Notes under the pieces: generated by a model | What the model was told of the DNA's origin: nothing | Seen by the model: only the letters and a program-made list of their open reading frames with translations | Databases searched by the model: none | Source of the DNA: Hyaloperonospora brassicae | Taxonomy: Eukaryota > Oomycota > Peronosporomycetes > Peronosporales > Peronosporaceae | Length of the DNA: 64,000 nt | Direction of reading: 5' to 3' | Assembly: GCA_947650285.1 (NCBI GenBank) | Contig: CANTFL010001373.1 | Location: 113,187-177,186, forward strand | Program-made: the position numbers and the translations under genes | Part shown: positions 11,403 through 23,700 of the stretch, in pieces | How the letters are laid out: every line of letters starts with the position of its first letter | Position numbering within the stretch: position 1 is the first letter of the stretch

Positions 11403-12422
11403 CTATTGCAGAGTGCGGTCGCTGAATTGGCTGTCGGAGCCCGCGCGCAGTCGCCGCACGTGGAGCAACTGCATCTTCCGCTGCCGCCGCTCAATGGACT
11501 CGCGGTGCTGGTCGAACGCCGGGACGCTGTAGTCCTGCAGCGACACGTAGGACGAGCCGCGCTGCGAGATCTCACTGGGTGCGACGCTGAGGAACGCGTC
11601 GAGCACAGTGCTGTTCCGCGTCGCGGGGTGGCGGATCGCGAGCGTGAGGATCTCTTGGAAGCGCAGTTTGCGCTGCTCGACGAGGCGCACGTCGTGGCGC
11701 TTGAAGAAGCTCCAGACGCCGGCACTGGGCAGCGCGGGGAACGTCACGGCGCTGTAGTTGGTCGACGACACGGGCGGACCACTTTTGGCGGCCGCGAACG
11801 CACTGTGGGGACTCAGTGGGATGTGGCGGTCGAGCGACAACGCGGCGGCAGTCGTCTGCTGCGCAGCTTCAACGGCCTTGCGGTGCGCTGTTTGCTGCTG
11901 CTGGTAGGCGATGACGAGGCGGTGGAGCTCTGTGTAGAGGTTCTTGAACGCCCGGAAGCGCCGGCGGATCGTGTACGTCGAGAGGAACCCGTCGGGGCCT
12001 TTGATGTCGACGTGGTACATGACAACGCCCTGGTTGTTGACCGAGTGGTGGGTCACGGCAATGGCCACGCCCTGGTACGACGGGTGGAAGGCGGCCGTCG
12101 GCGTCGGCGCTGCCTCGAGCTCTTCGTCGACGTTCCAGAGGTTGACGCCATCGAAGCCGCTCGTTTCGCTCGTGCAGCTGCTGTCGTGGCGCAGGTAGAG
12201 GTCAGCAGCTGCAGCGGTGCTGTTGTTGTTGCTGCTGCCTTTGGTGGCGTGCAGGTGGTCGAGTGCCGCGAGGCTATTGCGTTTGGCAGTGGCCGGCAAG
12301 TGCTGGTGAGATGAGGAGCTCACGTGGTCAAAGATGACGGGTTCGCTGTAGCGAAAGCCGTAGAAGGGAGTGGAGGACGGAGAGGGCGAAGGAGGCGCTG
12401 GCGTGGGCGCGACAATGCGCAT
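11403..12422 (-). CDS. PX (phox homology) domain protein 1
   Basis: 339 residues from ATG 12422. The frame stays open upstream to 12638, but that part (Arg/Pro-rich) looks like 5' UTR. A low-complexity N-terminus leads into a PX domain: strands around YHVDIKGPDG, then the conserved TIRRRFRAFKNLYTEL helix start that carries the Arg typical of phosphatidylinositol-3-phosphate binding, a variable insert with poly-Gln/Ala, a Pro-rich turn (FPALPSAGVW), and the closing helix ending in DAFLSVAP. PX domains recruit proteins to endosomal membranes; no second domain is visible. The C-terminal motif RGSSYVSL..Y.VP is shared with the second PX protein at 17.6-18.8 kb, so the two are paralogues. Confidence 0.8.
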   Translation of the reverse strand: MRIVAPTPAPPSPSPSSTPFYGFRYSEPVIFDHVSSSSHQHLPATAKRNSLAALDHLHATKGSSNNNSTAAAADLYLRHDSSCTSETSGFDGVNLWNVDEELEAAPTPTAAFHPSYQGVAIAVTHHSVNNQGVVMYHVDIKGPDGFLSTYTIRRRFRAFKNLYTELHRLVIAYQQQQTAHRKAVEAAQQTTAAALSLDRHIPLSPHSAFAAAKSGPPVSSTNYSAVTFPALPSAGVWSFFKRHDVRLVEQRKLRFQEILTLAIRHPATRNSTVLDAFLSVAPSEISQRGSSYVSLQDYSVPAFDQHRESIERRQRKMQLLHVRRLRAGSDSQFSDRTLQ

Positions 12423-14973
12423 GGGGACGAGCGGAGCGGAGTGGAGTGAAGCGCAGCGGGCAAATGGGCAAATGGGCGAAGGACGTCCGACAGCGGCGAG
12501 CGACTGCCGAAGTGGATGGAGAAGCAGCTGGCGCACGGGCAAATCGACGCGCGTGTGCGGGAAAGCGAATGTTTTTTTAACGTGCAGTTTGCCTACGATG
12601 GCCGTCGCGGGCCGTCGGCGGCTTTTCGGCTTTGTCAATGGACTGTGCCGTCAGTGGAGTGGGTCGGCGACTGAACGTTTTGAAGGAGTGGAGAGCAAGT
12701 GGCGGCGCGAAATGACTGGCACAGAGCGCGTTGTGGCCGAAGCTGAAGTTTGCATTGCACGCGTCTTTTTGGCGCGGACTGTCGACGGTGGCGGTCGTTG
12801 TTAAGGGGCAGAAGGCGCGCGCGCTCCCTCTCTCTCTCCCGCGTCCGTCCGTGTCTCTCTTCGACATGCAGTAGGGGAACTCAGGTCCGTGACCACCATC
12901 AGGTGTGAAACAGCTGGAGACGACTGACTCGAGTGCTTTTGTGTGTGTGTGTGGCGGACAGGGGACAGGCGATGGGGTTTGCTATGGAAAAAGTGGTCGA
13001 GTGGCTGTTTTGAGAGAAGAAGCGCTGGGGGGGGAAGGGGGCGGACTGCTGACCGTCGACATGGCGCTGGACGTCGTCACACGTCTCTGCTCTCGGACGT
13101 CCACTGTCGTTTTTCTTTTGGTGGCTCGACGGCCACTCGACGCTCGAGCAGAGCCCATCGTTGCGTCTGCCAGCTACGGCGTTCCTACAGCACTCTTTGC
13201 TCCGTTTTTATCGATTACTTGAACGGGTAGTGACGTCATACGCCGTTTGTTTAGCTCTTGATACATCTCATGGCCGCTACTCTCTTTACGGCGTCGAGTG
13301 GCGTCGGATCCGGTGCCGTTTAGCGATATCGATCGACTGCACTGCTGATAGATAGAAAGAGAGAAACTTGTGGTCGATGTTCGCTGTCAGCAGCAAGCGA
13401 TTGTCCTCATCGCATCGGTTCGTAGCTACTCGCAGGAGGACTGAACTGGGCGATGGCCCGTTTAGTGACCTCGTGGCAGCTATCAACGCGACGCTGACAC
13501 GTTGTCCACCTTCTCGACACGACGGTATGAGCGCAAAAGAGCCACAAGAAGGAGAGAAGGAGAGAGAACAACGAAGGCAGACTGCTGACGGCCGATGGAT
13601 TGTCGACAATTGCTATTCGATCGCAATCCGCGACAAGACTGCAATAAAGAGGTTCGAGCACTGAGCGTCGTCACTCGTGATGAATTACATCCAGCGCACG
13701 GACCGATTGGTCACTAGAAGAGGTAACTTGAGGTCGTAGGAGGAATATCAAACGATGACGACGGAGATGCAGCACGTGATGACGGCAGCGGTCCGCTCGT
13801 CGGGTCGGAACAGGGGGCAAACGTCCTGTCGCGCAAGAAGAGCTGGAGCCGATGAAGGGCTTCTCACAGCTCAAGATGCAGGTCGTGGCCGCCCACATTC
13901 GTGAGACAGCATCGCGTGAGAAACACTGCAGTCTCTGACATGCACAGCTGTCACGTGAGTGCACTGCATAACACACACTGAACGTAAACATGAGCACAGT
14001 GTCGCAAGGTGAGCAACGCATGCGGCAACGATCGGTCAGAGGTTGGGCTTTTGGGACATCGACGACCGTCGAGGAAGCAACAAGCGCAGATGGCATTGTC
14101 CATAGTGTAGACGCGACAGAAGCTGAAGGTGCTGTTGACACGAAGCAAAGAGCGTTCGATCACGTTTGACGCAAGAGCGCGTGCTGAAAGAGAAGCGAAC
14201 AGTGCCGTCGACTGCGCTCGCATTCAATCGCACGCTCTCGCTCTCTTCTCTCTCAGTCCATCGCTATGACGTCTTCACCGATCCACTTTATTCGTGAGTT
14301 CAGTTCAGTTGGCACTGGACAGCAGCGAAAATGCCACCTGCCATCGCGTCGACGGCTTACTGCGACGTGCCTACGCACACAGCGACTGTCGATCTCCTTT
14401 TTTCAGCCCTCGGCGCGCACCGATCGGACCCGCACACAAACGTTACCGAACGCCGACACATCCGTACAGAACAGCTCGCAAATTTTGGACACGCCTATCG
14501 CGGGACGAGCAGCACAGAGATGTGGCCATGCACCCAGCTTTTACCTCTCGCCCGAGATTGTCTGTAACATGGATCACCCCGAGCGGTGCATAGACCATCT
14601 CGCAAACGACGTCGTCGGTCGGAAGCTGTTCCGTTTCGCGCGCGCGGACTTGATGCAGACCCACACGCTGTCGAGTTATAAACACTGTCCAGAGCTGTGT
14701 GGGCTGTGTGACCTCAAGTCGCAGCTCGTTGTCGTCGTCGTCGTCGTCGAAGCGTAGGACAAAATGTTTGCACGCGGTAGCTGCACAACAGTACGCCATG
14801 TTCAAAAGATACTGTACTCCACGTACATCCTTCCATTCATACGATCGCATGGCCACGATGACACGCAGGAAGACAGACATCTGTATCCATCGATGTTGCC
14901 GGTCCCCCCCCCCACGACGTTGACACGGTCGAAAATTTGAACGACTCGTGACGGCATCAAGACGTCTGGTCGC

Positions 14974-15480
14974 TCACAACTGTTGGTCGCTCGTCCGACG
15001 TAAACTTGTAGCGGAATGGGTGGCTCCCATGCACGACGTGCACCGACGCTCTGGCTCTCTTTTTCTCGTCCGTTCTCTTTCCGAGCTTGAAAGGGGATTA
15101 GTATCAGCAGTAGGCCCACCAACTGCAAGTTTACGATACTTGTCGATCCGGTGTGCAGATGGGTTTGCCAATTTAGCAGGTGCGGAGCACTGGCCGCCCC
15201 GTATGACCTCGAAAGGAATGTCATACGGCTGATGGAGCCCACCCGTGTCGATCTCTACGTTGCAATATTTCACTGCTTGGTCGCTAGCGCTCTCGCATCG
15301 CTTGGCATCGTTTGTCGTCGTCGTCTACGATCCAAAGGAGACCGACCACCTCATCGACTGGTCGTTTCCTGGATATTCTGTAGCGTGCAAAGGATTGTAA
15401 GTGCCTTGTCGTCGTCTGCAATATGTCGTGGGAAAAAAGCGAACGCGGCTCCGTTGCAGGCGCTAGCGACAGAGTCATCA
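14974..15480 (-). CDS. Candidate unknown gene (two frames or exons)
   Basis: Two adjoining minus-strand frames look coding. One (about 15361-15284) reads VDEVVGLLWIVDDDDKRC and stops. The other, open from about 15330 to 14974, contains a balanced stretch with DTGGLHQPYDIPFEVIRGG and a later KYRKLAVGG. They could be one protein broken by a frameshift near 15285-15300, or two exons. No clear donor/acceptor pair could be fixed and I recognise no family. The Arg/Glu-rich end after position 15080 may already be intron or 3' sequence. Confidence 0.3.
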
Positions 15481-16129
15481 AACGCTGTAGAGCGGCCGTT
15501 TCCGGACACTAGAGCCGTCGAAAGTCTCGACGTGCGCATCTGTGGCTGGGCGAACGACTTGTGCCGCTGTATCTGCTTTCCTGCTGCTGTTGCTGACAAG
15601 AAACGCTTGATGAGGCACATCAGGGAGTCAGTGCATGCGACAGCTTGCACGTGCGGCACAAGTCAAGCAGCATGGCTTGACATGTCGCGCTGGGCCAAGT
15701 CGGTCCGTCCGTCCGTCCGTCGCACACTGAAAACCCATGCGAAACGGGCAAAAGCAGTGGCACCGAGGCCAGTCGGGAGGCAGCTCTGCGGCGCGGTGGA
15801 GCTGCTCGATCGTCGCCTCGCAGAAACGATCTGGCCACGACATCACGCACACTCGTTCGCATTCGACCCGTCTGCCTCAAGTGAATCGCGTGCGTAAAGA
15901 GGGCACTCCTCCGTTTTTTTTTCACGGTGTCGCTGCTGATATCTGGTGACCAGTCCATCGTTTGTTCTTCGGTACGAACGAGTCGGGTGCGACGCCAAGT
16001 TCTCGACGATCGCGCTAGTGCCTCTTTTGTTGGTCGGAGGGTGAGACGACTGAGTCGTTGCCGTGGCAAAGAACGAGTCGCTCGGGCGCGTTGCAGTAGT
16101 GGGAGAACGTGACAGCGCGACGGCCAAAC

Positions 16130-16200
16130 AGACAGACAGATAGATAGATAGACAGACAGATAGATAGATAGACAGATAGATAGATAGATGGACAGACAGC
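16130..16200. repeat. (GACA)/(GATA) tetranucleotide tract
   Basis: An interrupted tandem array of GATA and GACA units, about 70 bp. It explains several long overlapping frames with SIYLS or similar repeats that are not genes. Confidence 0.9.
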
Positions 16201-16769
16201 TCGAAAGCATGAGACGCGCGAACGTGAAAGCTGCCCAAAATTTGCAGAAGTGGCGCCAGCCGAGCAGACGTCGAGGTACGGACTCGCTCCGTCCATATCT
16301 CGTGCCGACTTGTAACAAAGGAGCGACAAAAGGGCTGGCAAAGAAGTGGACGAGCTGCGTCAGGTCTTGTGCTCAGATAGGAACCGGTAAGACGAGAGTT
16401 GAGACAGACGCAGCGTTTCGTGAGTGTGCGTGGGGGACGGGTTCTTCTGGAGCGTAAAACGCCACATTCGTTGCCAGTGCATTGACGCGCGTCATTGCCT
16501 TCAGCCAAAGATGATTCACACACGTCCAACTAGCGCCATCGCACTCGTTCGCTGCTCCGATCCTCGGTCTGCAATCGTCGGCGGACATGTTGTCAGTGTG
16601 ATCAGATACCAGTGTTTCCATGAGCTCATTCTGCCTTCCCCGCCACCGACTCGTTCCCCACAGCGCTCGCTTCCTCGCGCTTTGCCAACCACTAGCGGGT
16701 CAAGCATAAACTAGCCACACCGCGAAAAATCCACGGATAATCGAGAGCAGTCGTGTCCTTCGTCCTCCG

Positions 16770-16781
16770 CATACTCTCTCG

Positions 16782-16812
<31 letters not shown>

Positions 16813-16814
16813 GC
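16770..16814. repeat. (CT)n dinucleotide tract
   Basis: A CTCT-rich run ending in CGCGCG, plainly visible. The minus-strand frames reading repeated Arg-Glu here are a translation artefact of the repeat. Confidence 0.9.
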
Positions 16815-17626
16815 GCGCGGCGTTTGGTTCGAATTTTCGAAAGATCGGTCGGTATGCCTGGAATAGATGCCGCCGGGTATGATGCAATCAGGACGTCGCT
16901 CAGGGCCACTCGACCGTTCTTTTCCTCTTGTTATCACTATGCGCAACGGCAGAGGCTCGTGGCAGCGGTGTACCAAAGAAGCGTAGAAACGTAAACCACG
17001 TGACATGGTCACGTCGTATTGAAAAGGCGATGTGAAGGCCGTGGAGGGAAGCGGACCGTGCCGTTAGTTGACAGGGGACCACACAGAGGCCATTAAACGA
17101 TCAACAGAGTCAACAATAAATGGTCGTCGAGCGCTTGTAGCGTGCCAGCACTCTGCCGACGTCCGTATAGCCCCATCTTTTTATCGATAGATACGCCACA
17201 AAGTGGTCGTGCAAACAGCTGGCGGGCAAGCGGAAGCGAAGCGTCGCTGGAAATGAGCGACTTGACCAGCGCCATGAAAGAAGTTGGAATAAAAAAACAA
17301 GGCTAATGATCATGGGAATACTGATAATACTGATAATAATGCGCCTCCTTTTCGGCGTCGGGCCTACTAAAAACCGCTCTGGCTCGGCCGCCGTCCAAGC
17401 AGTCAGTCCCCTTTTGCTACTGAAACCAAATGAAAAGGCGACGGTTTAGGCCGCTCGTTTGGCCTCCCTCCCCCGCCTGCCCCCACACAGAGACGCCCGT
17501 TCTTGAAACGGGGTTTAACAAGCTTAAAGACGGGGGGATGTGCAGCTTCCCTCGCCAGCTGCCTCGCGCTGCTGTTCCCTGTAGACTCAAGTCAGAACTC
17601 ACAACGCTATTTGCCTCGTGTCCGTC

Positions 17627-18797
17627 ATGACTGAGGCCATTTCCATCTCCCGGGGCCAGCAGCTCGAAGCAGCGGTCGAGCACTTGCCCGACTGGTACTT
17701 TGCAGCCCTGAAACACCCCCCGTCTTCGTCCCCTTCGTCCTCCTCTTCGCCCTCGTCGTCGTCCTCACGCTCTGCGTCCCCTTTCAAACGAACCACCGCC
17801 ACACTCACTCACGTGGACTCCCTCAGCTCTCTTGACGTCCTCCACGCGACGCTCAATGCCGTCTGCGAGACGGACGATAAGCCCCAACCGCTGGACGAAG
17901 ACGACGTGCGAGACGACGGCCTCCCGCACGAGCCGTCGTCGAATGCCACGATCTGCTGCCTCGACGACGAGCTCGAGCTCAGCGAACTCGCGCTCGTGGG
18001 TCGGGCGCCCGAGTCGCCCGTGCCGTCCCACGCGCCACCACCACCACCAGCCGCAGGAGCTCCAGTTGACACAGAGTCGAGACGAGGAAGTGGGTGCGTC
18101 GAGTCCCCGCGAGTCGACGACCGCGTCGGCCGAGAGCGCGACCGCAGACCTCGTGGTCTCGGGCTTTTCCATGCGCGGGCGCGAGAAGCGCGTGCTGTAC
18201 CACATTGACGTGGTCGACCACGACGCGCCGTTGCAAACCTATACCATCCGGCGGAGCTACTCGGACTTTAAAGAGCTCTACACGCAGCTATGCGACATTC
18301 TCGCGAACCGGCAATCTTATTACCGCAATCGAGCCAGTTCGCGTCTGGCACGAGGAATGCCGTCGGCCACATCAACGGACGCGCCACGCGCGACAAGAAG
18401 GTCTGGGCGGTCGATGACGACGACGACGATGCAGGAGGAGCTGCTCGAGCAGTCGATCATGGCGTTCGCGTTGCCGCCGTTGCCCCACGCGGGGTTCCTC
18501 ACGTACTGGAAACGACACGACCGATCGCACGTGCAGTCGCGATGCGACCGCTTCCAAGAGCTCTTGCAGGCCGTGCAACGCATGACGTTCCTGCGCGAGT
18601 CGTTCGCCATGCGCAAGTTTCTGAGCGTCGCGCCCTGTGCCATCCGAGATCGCGGCTCGTCGTACGTCTCGCTCTGCGAGTACGGCGTGCCGACGCTGAA
18701 CCCCGAAGAAGAGCAGCGCGAGCGGAAGCGACGAGCACAAAAGTATCGTCGCAATAGCACTGCTAGTAACCAGTCGACACGGATCGTCGAGTATTGA
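17627..18797 (+). CDS. PX domain protein 2, frameshifted in the linker
   Basis: This is a paralogue of the PX gene at 11.4-12.4 kb, in the opposite orientation. The N-terminal frame starts at ATG 17627 (MTEAISISRG), with a Ser-rich and acidic linker, and is convincing to about 18050. The PX domain itself is in the next frame: GFSMRGREKRVLYHIDVVD, then TIRRSYSDFKELYTQL with the lipid-binding Arg, a Pro-rich turn (LPPLPHAGF) and MRKFLSVAP. It closes with RGSSYVSLCEYGVP, which matches its paralogue. One extra base (or two missing) between about 18022 and 18070, in a CCA-rich repeat, would join the frames. No intron of plausible length fits. It is therefore either a sequence error in low-complexity DNA or a recent disabling mutation; translation from a downstream Met is a third option. 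Confidence 0.7.
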
Positions 18798-20792
18798 TCG
18801 TTGTGTCGTATAACAGGTCGTTGTTTGGTTTACACAAGTGCTCGTGTGTGTGTGTATGTGTGTCAGTCTGTGTGTTTGTAATGTAAATTGGATTGAGGAT
18901 CGAGTGGGGTATAAGTAGTGATCGGCGCACGTCGCAGAAGTGCGCTGGGCATATATAAATGTGTGTGTCAAGAGGTCAGGTGTCCGTTGTGTGGAGAGGA
19001 AGAAGAACAGCCGTTAGTCGAATTGATGCAAGTGCTTATTATGCGTCTTTTGGCTCGAGAGTTGACATGGCAACTTAACGGAGAAATGGAACGCCAGTGT
19101 GCCCATATGTAGAAAAAAAGGGGTACATTTCTCGACATGTGTAGTCGTGCGAAATGACTGGGCACGTGCACTTGTAGTTGTGTACCCATCCGACGAAATG
19201 CAGATGACCGAGTTGTCAAAAGGCCGATACAGCTGATTGACAAACCTGAGCGCAAAACTTTTGCACCGATCAAAATTAAATGTCGTGATGCTTTTGCTTC
19301 AATCACGTAATGAGATGTGCAGGTTCATTGATGTATTTTACGTCGCTAACTTCAAGTTTGTCGAAAGCGATGTTGAAGCTTGGAAAATCCATCAAAACTA
19401 CGGCAGTTGATAAGGGGACGGACGTTCAACTGCTTCCTCTCTTCATGAGCCGTTTTTTTCGGTACCCATAGACACGCGAATCTCCTGCACTTGGTTTTAA
19501 ATGTTCTCGTCTCGACTGGATACTTTTTGCTGCCTGTACAAGATATCTGGTGCAAAAATGGTCATCGAGCAACGCCGTGGACGTGGCGTCCGCAATCTGT
19601 TCGAGTTGCAACTCGTACCCGCTCGAATGCTCCTCTCATTGAAGCCCCATCATGGCGACCTGCACCTGATGTCTCGCTCTTTCGAACCTCTGTTCGCGTC
19701 ATGTCAGTGCGGGCATCTCTTGTTCGTTTTAGTTTGCAGTTGGCGCTTCGGTGCCACCAGTTGCTACATCAATGGCGCGCAAATGCTCGTCGTCCATGCG
19801 TTCGCAGACCGTAAGCTGCAATGAATGGCTTTCCTCGTCTTGCTGTGGTACGGTCCACGCATTGGCAGGTGGGCATCTGCCAATGAGTGCTGCCTGCCTG
19901 TCAGACTGGCAGGATAAAATCCAGTTGTATTACGCCACGGAGCTCCTCGATCTGTGAGACATTCCGCTACACCACCTGATTCCGTCAATTGATCCGAGAA
20001 GTAGGTACAAAACCTCGAGAGATTATTTATTGACTCGACACACACGAGCACATCTGCGGAAAGACTGGAAAGCGTACTTGATCGAAGCATCTCAAAGGCT
20101 GCATCTGATGGCAAAGGTTGTACCAGACGCACTGTGAGTTGAGTTCGCCCTTTGGGTCAGATGGCTTGCACGAGATAGCACAGTGTGACACTTGCAGCGC
20201 AGCGAGTGCACCCAACTGATGGTGGTCACGCTTTATTCAGCACGCCATGTTCGGTGTCATCCGTTCGGTGTGTGGATTTCTCATGCACTGCCTCCTACTT
20301 TCGAGCCGAGTAGCTCCATGTGGGAAGTGGCACCGCACCTTACGTTTGCAGTGACTGTTATATCATTCGAACCTGCGCATCTCCTACTACTCAGCTGCAG
20401 CTTTGCGCAGTGGGTGCACGTCCGGTCGCTGAAGCGATAGACCGATGTGCAGGTGCCGAGCAACAACCAGCTCACGTGTTGCCGTATCACTGTAGCCATC
20501 TTCAGTGTAGCCATCTTCAGTGTAGCCATCTCCACACCCCCGTCGTCACGCGCGTCTCTTTTCTACTCGCAAAGCGCTCGGTGCGTCAACTCAGATGCGC
20601 GCTCGGTCCCTGTCAAAGTCGATGCTCGTCCACTGAACGCGCGTGCGCGCGCCCCCTGTTTTTTTCCACCGCAACTCGTTGTTGTTAATTTCCCTTGCCA
20701 GCCCCAACCCCAGGGAAACCCCCCCCCCCTCCGCGCGCTGCTCGACGTGCGGCAACGTGCACTTTCTCGGACCATCACTCTCTGTGCGCAGT
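18798..20792. other. Intergenic region upstream of myosin
   Basis: 2 kb without a supported gene. It contains (GT)n near 18846-18876, a small hairpin (ATTGGCAG/CTGCCAAT, about 19860-19883), and three tandem copies of a 15-bp unit (TGTAGCCATCTTCAG) at about 20490-20534, about 260 bp upstream of the myosin start. Confidence 0.45.
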
Positions 20793-23700
20793 ATGGAAGG
20801 CGCGCGCGTGTACGTTCCCGACGAGAAGTTTGTATGGGTCCCAGCGACGGTCGTGTCCGTCACGGACTGCGGCAACGTCTTCCGCGTCCGCGTACAGCCG
20901 CCGCGTCTCGACGGCAACGACGACGACGACGCGGACGCGCCCCTTGACGAGCGCACGATCGACCTCACGGACGACGGTATGCCCGACTCGCTGCCGCTCC
21001 AGAACCTCCGCGCCGACGCAACGGGCGCCGAAGACATGTGCGCGCTCGGCCACCTGCACGAGCCCGCGATCGTCTACAACGTGCGCGCGCGCTTCTTTGC
21101 GCACGAGCCGTACACGTACACGGGCAAGATCGTCGTGGCGCTGAACCCGTACCAGTGGCTCAAAGCGCTCTACTCGCGCGAGCTCCGCGACCTCTACACG
21201 GCGCGCCCGTGGGACGCCATGCCGCCGCACGTGTACGCGACGAGCGCCGAGGCCTTCCGCCACATGCAGCAGCACCGGCTGCCGCAGAGCATCCTCGTGA
21301 GCGGCGAGTCGGGCGCGGGGAAGACCGAGACGGTCAAGATCCTCATGGAGCACCTCGCGAGCATCTCGATGGCGACCGCCAAGCGCCTGCCGCCCCGCGC
21401 GCGCAGCGAAGCGCTTGTGGTCGACAAAGTGCTCAAGAGCAATCCGCTGCTCGAGGCGTTTGGTAACGCAAAGACCACGCGCAACGACAACTCGAGTCGC
21501 TTTGGCAAGTTCACGCAGCTCCAGTTCAACAGCGACGCGTGTCTCGTGGGCGCCGAGTGCCGACACTATCTGCTGGAAAAGTCGCGCGTCGTGGCGCAGG
21601 CGCCTGGCGAGCGGAATTACCACATTTTCTACCAGTTGGTGAGCGCGCGCGAGACGGCGTTGGGCTTTGACGCGCGCACGTCGGCCGCGGCGTTCCGGTT
21701 CTTGCAGGACGAGCCGCTCACGGTCGACGGCATGACAGACGTCGAGCGGTACCAAGTGACGCGGGACGCGCTCACGACGATTGGCGTGAGCGCCACGGAG
21801 CAGACGGACCTGTTTAGCGCGCTGTGCGGGATCCTGCGCCTCGGGCAGCTTGACTTTGTCCCGCTCGACTCGAACAAGGACGACGCGAGTCAAGCGGTCG
21901 CGTTTGCTGCGTCGTCGGCCGCGGTCACGGACAAGCAGATTGAGCAGCAGAAGATGGAGATGGAGCAGTGTGCGACGCTCTTGGGTGTGGACATGGCCGC
22001 GCTGGGCGCGCAGCTTTGCAGTCGCACGGTCAAAGCACGACAGGAAGTGTACTGCGTGCCGCTGTCGGCGCACCAGGCTGGCAACAATCGCGACGCGCTG
22101 GCAAAAGAGATTTACGCGCGCGTGTTTGGCTACTTGGTACGTCGCGTGAACCACAGCATTTCGAACGCGACAGCGTTCACGCCGTCGTACTTGCACATTG
22201 ATTTGCTGGACATTTTTGGCTTTGAGTCGTTTGGCCACAATAGTTTTGAGCAGTTTTGCATCAACTTTGCCAACGAGAAGCTGCAGCAAAAGTTCACAAT
22301 GGACGTATTCAAGACCGTGCAGGAAGAGTACGAGCAAGAGGGCGTGGCGTGGGAGTTTGTCAAGTACCGAGACAATCAGGACATGCTCGACCTGTTGGAG
22401 AACTCGATGGGCGTCTTGGCGCTCTTGAATGAAGAGTGTGTTCGTCCGATGGGCAGCGATCTGTCGTTTGTGTCCAAGCTGGTGTCGTTGCGTGAGTCGC
22501 ATCCGCGCCTCGAACGAGCTCGTCTAAGCCAAATGCACTTTTTGCTTCATCACTATGCGAGTCCTGTGACGTACGACGCAAAAGGCTTTGTCGAAAAGAA
22601 CAAAGACTCGCTCCAGACGGATTTGCTTGAGCTATTGGGCACGAGCTCGAACGGATTGATGTCGATGGTATTCGGTGACGACGATAGCGCGCCATTTCTT
22701 GCCGACTCCGAGTTGGCTATGCATACTGCAACAATGATGGAAACAGGACGGCGTGGTACAGTCAGTCGGAAGACGTCTACTTTCATGCAAGAGACTGTAA
22801 GCTACAAGTTCAAGGCACAACTGTCGCTACTAATGAGCGACATCTCGAGCACTGAGGTGCACTACGTGCGCTGCATAAAACCCAATTCGCAAAAGAGCCC
22901 CGACATCTATGAAATTGATTCGGTCGTGAACCAGCTTCGCTGCGCAGGTGTCGTGGAAGCCATTCGCATTACACGCGCGGCATTCCCGAACAAGATGGCA
23001 CATGAAAAGTTTCTCCGCCGTTTTGTGATGATGAGAAACACGAAAACGCCTGCTTCAGTGTCCACAACTGTTACTGAGGCATGTGAAGTGCTTGCTAAGG
23101 AATTGCTTCGTGGTGAGGATTTCGTTCGAAAGCACAAAGACAATGAAGAATCCACGACTCCTGATTTCGTCGTCGGAAAAAGCCTGGTCTTTTTTGGCAA
23201 GGATGTGCTGGAGTTTCTGGAGCACAGACGCACGACGTTTGTACACGATCGAGCAGTCGTGATTCAGCAAAACGCGCGTCGATGGTTGGCACAACGAAGA
23301 GTCAAAAAGGTTCGCGCTATGATTACTAAACTCCAGGCAAGTTATCGCTGCCAGGTGCAGCGTCGTGCGTTTCTTGAGAAGCGGAGAAAGAGTGTGATTG
23401 TGCAGAGCGTGTGGCGCGGTGTGCGCTCGCGGCAGCGTGTGTATCTGTTGATGAAGGAAAATAGCGCAGTCAGGATCCAAAGTGCGTATCGCAAGCATCT
23501 CGCGGAGCAGAGATATACGAAGCTTCGCAATGCCACCATCAAGATTCAGTGCCTGCTGAAGATGAGGAAACAAGTCAACAAGTATCGCAAGCTTCTGTCT
23601 GAACGGAAGGAACACGATGCGATGGAGACTGAGGTAGATCTGTTGAAGCACCGTCTCGAGGACGAAAAGCGTGCTCGCCTGGAAATTGAAGCGGAGAACT

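Larger units (their letters stand above)
12423..17626. other. 5.2 kb between the two PX genes; simple repeats, no firm gene
   Basis: Many overlapping open frames on both strands reflect the high GC content; none has clear motifs except the weak candidate at 14974-15480. Simple repeats include a GACA/GATA tract at about 16130-16200 (its minus-strand frame reads as repeated SIYLS) and a (CT)n tract at about 16770-16814. Parts could be UTRs, decayed genes or promoter DNA for the flanking PX genes. Confidence 0.4.

Noticed and set aside
11364..12314. 316-codon plus-strand frame opposite PX protein 1
   Set aside because: Val/Arg/Glu-rich antisense shadow; the PX domain is on the minus strand.
15620..16529. 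200+ codon minus-strand frames with repeated SIYLS segments
   Set aside because: The repeat is the GATA/GACA tract read in frame; flanking parts have Arg/Ser-rich random composition and conflict with plus-strand frames.
17618..18208. An intron to explain the frame change in PX protein 2
   Set aside because: The only GT...AG pair in the right place would give about 37 nt, too short, and there is no donor consensus; a one-base indel is simpler.
20775..22502. 575-codon minus-strand frame opposite the myosin
   Set aside because: It is an antisense shadow of a GC-rich gene; His/Arg/Val-rich composition and no motifs, while the plus strand encodes a full myosin motor.
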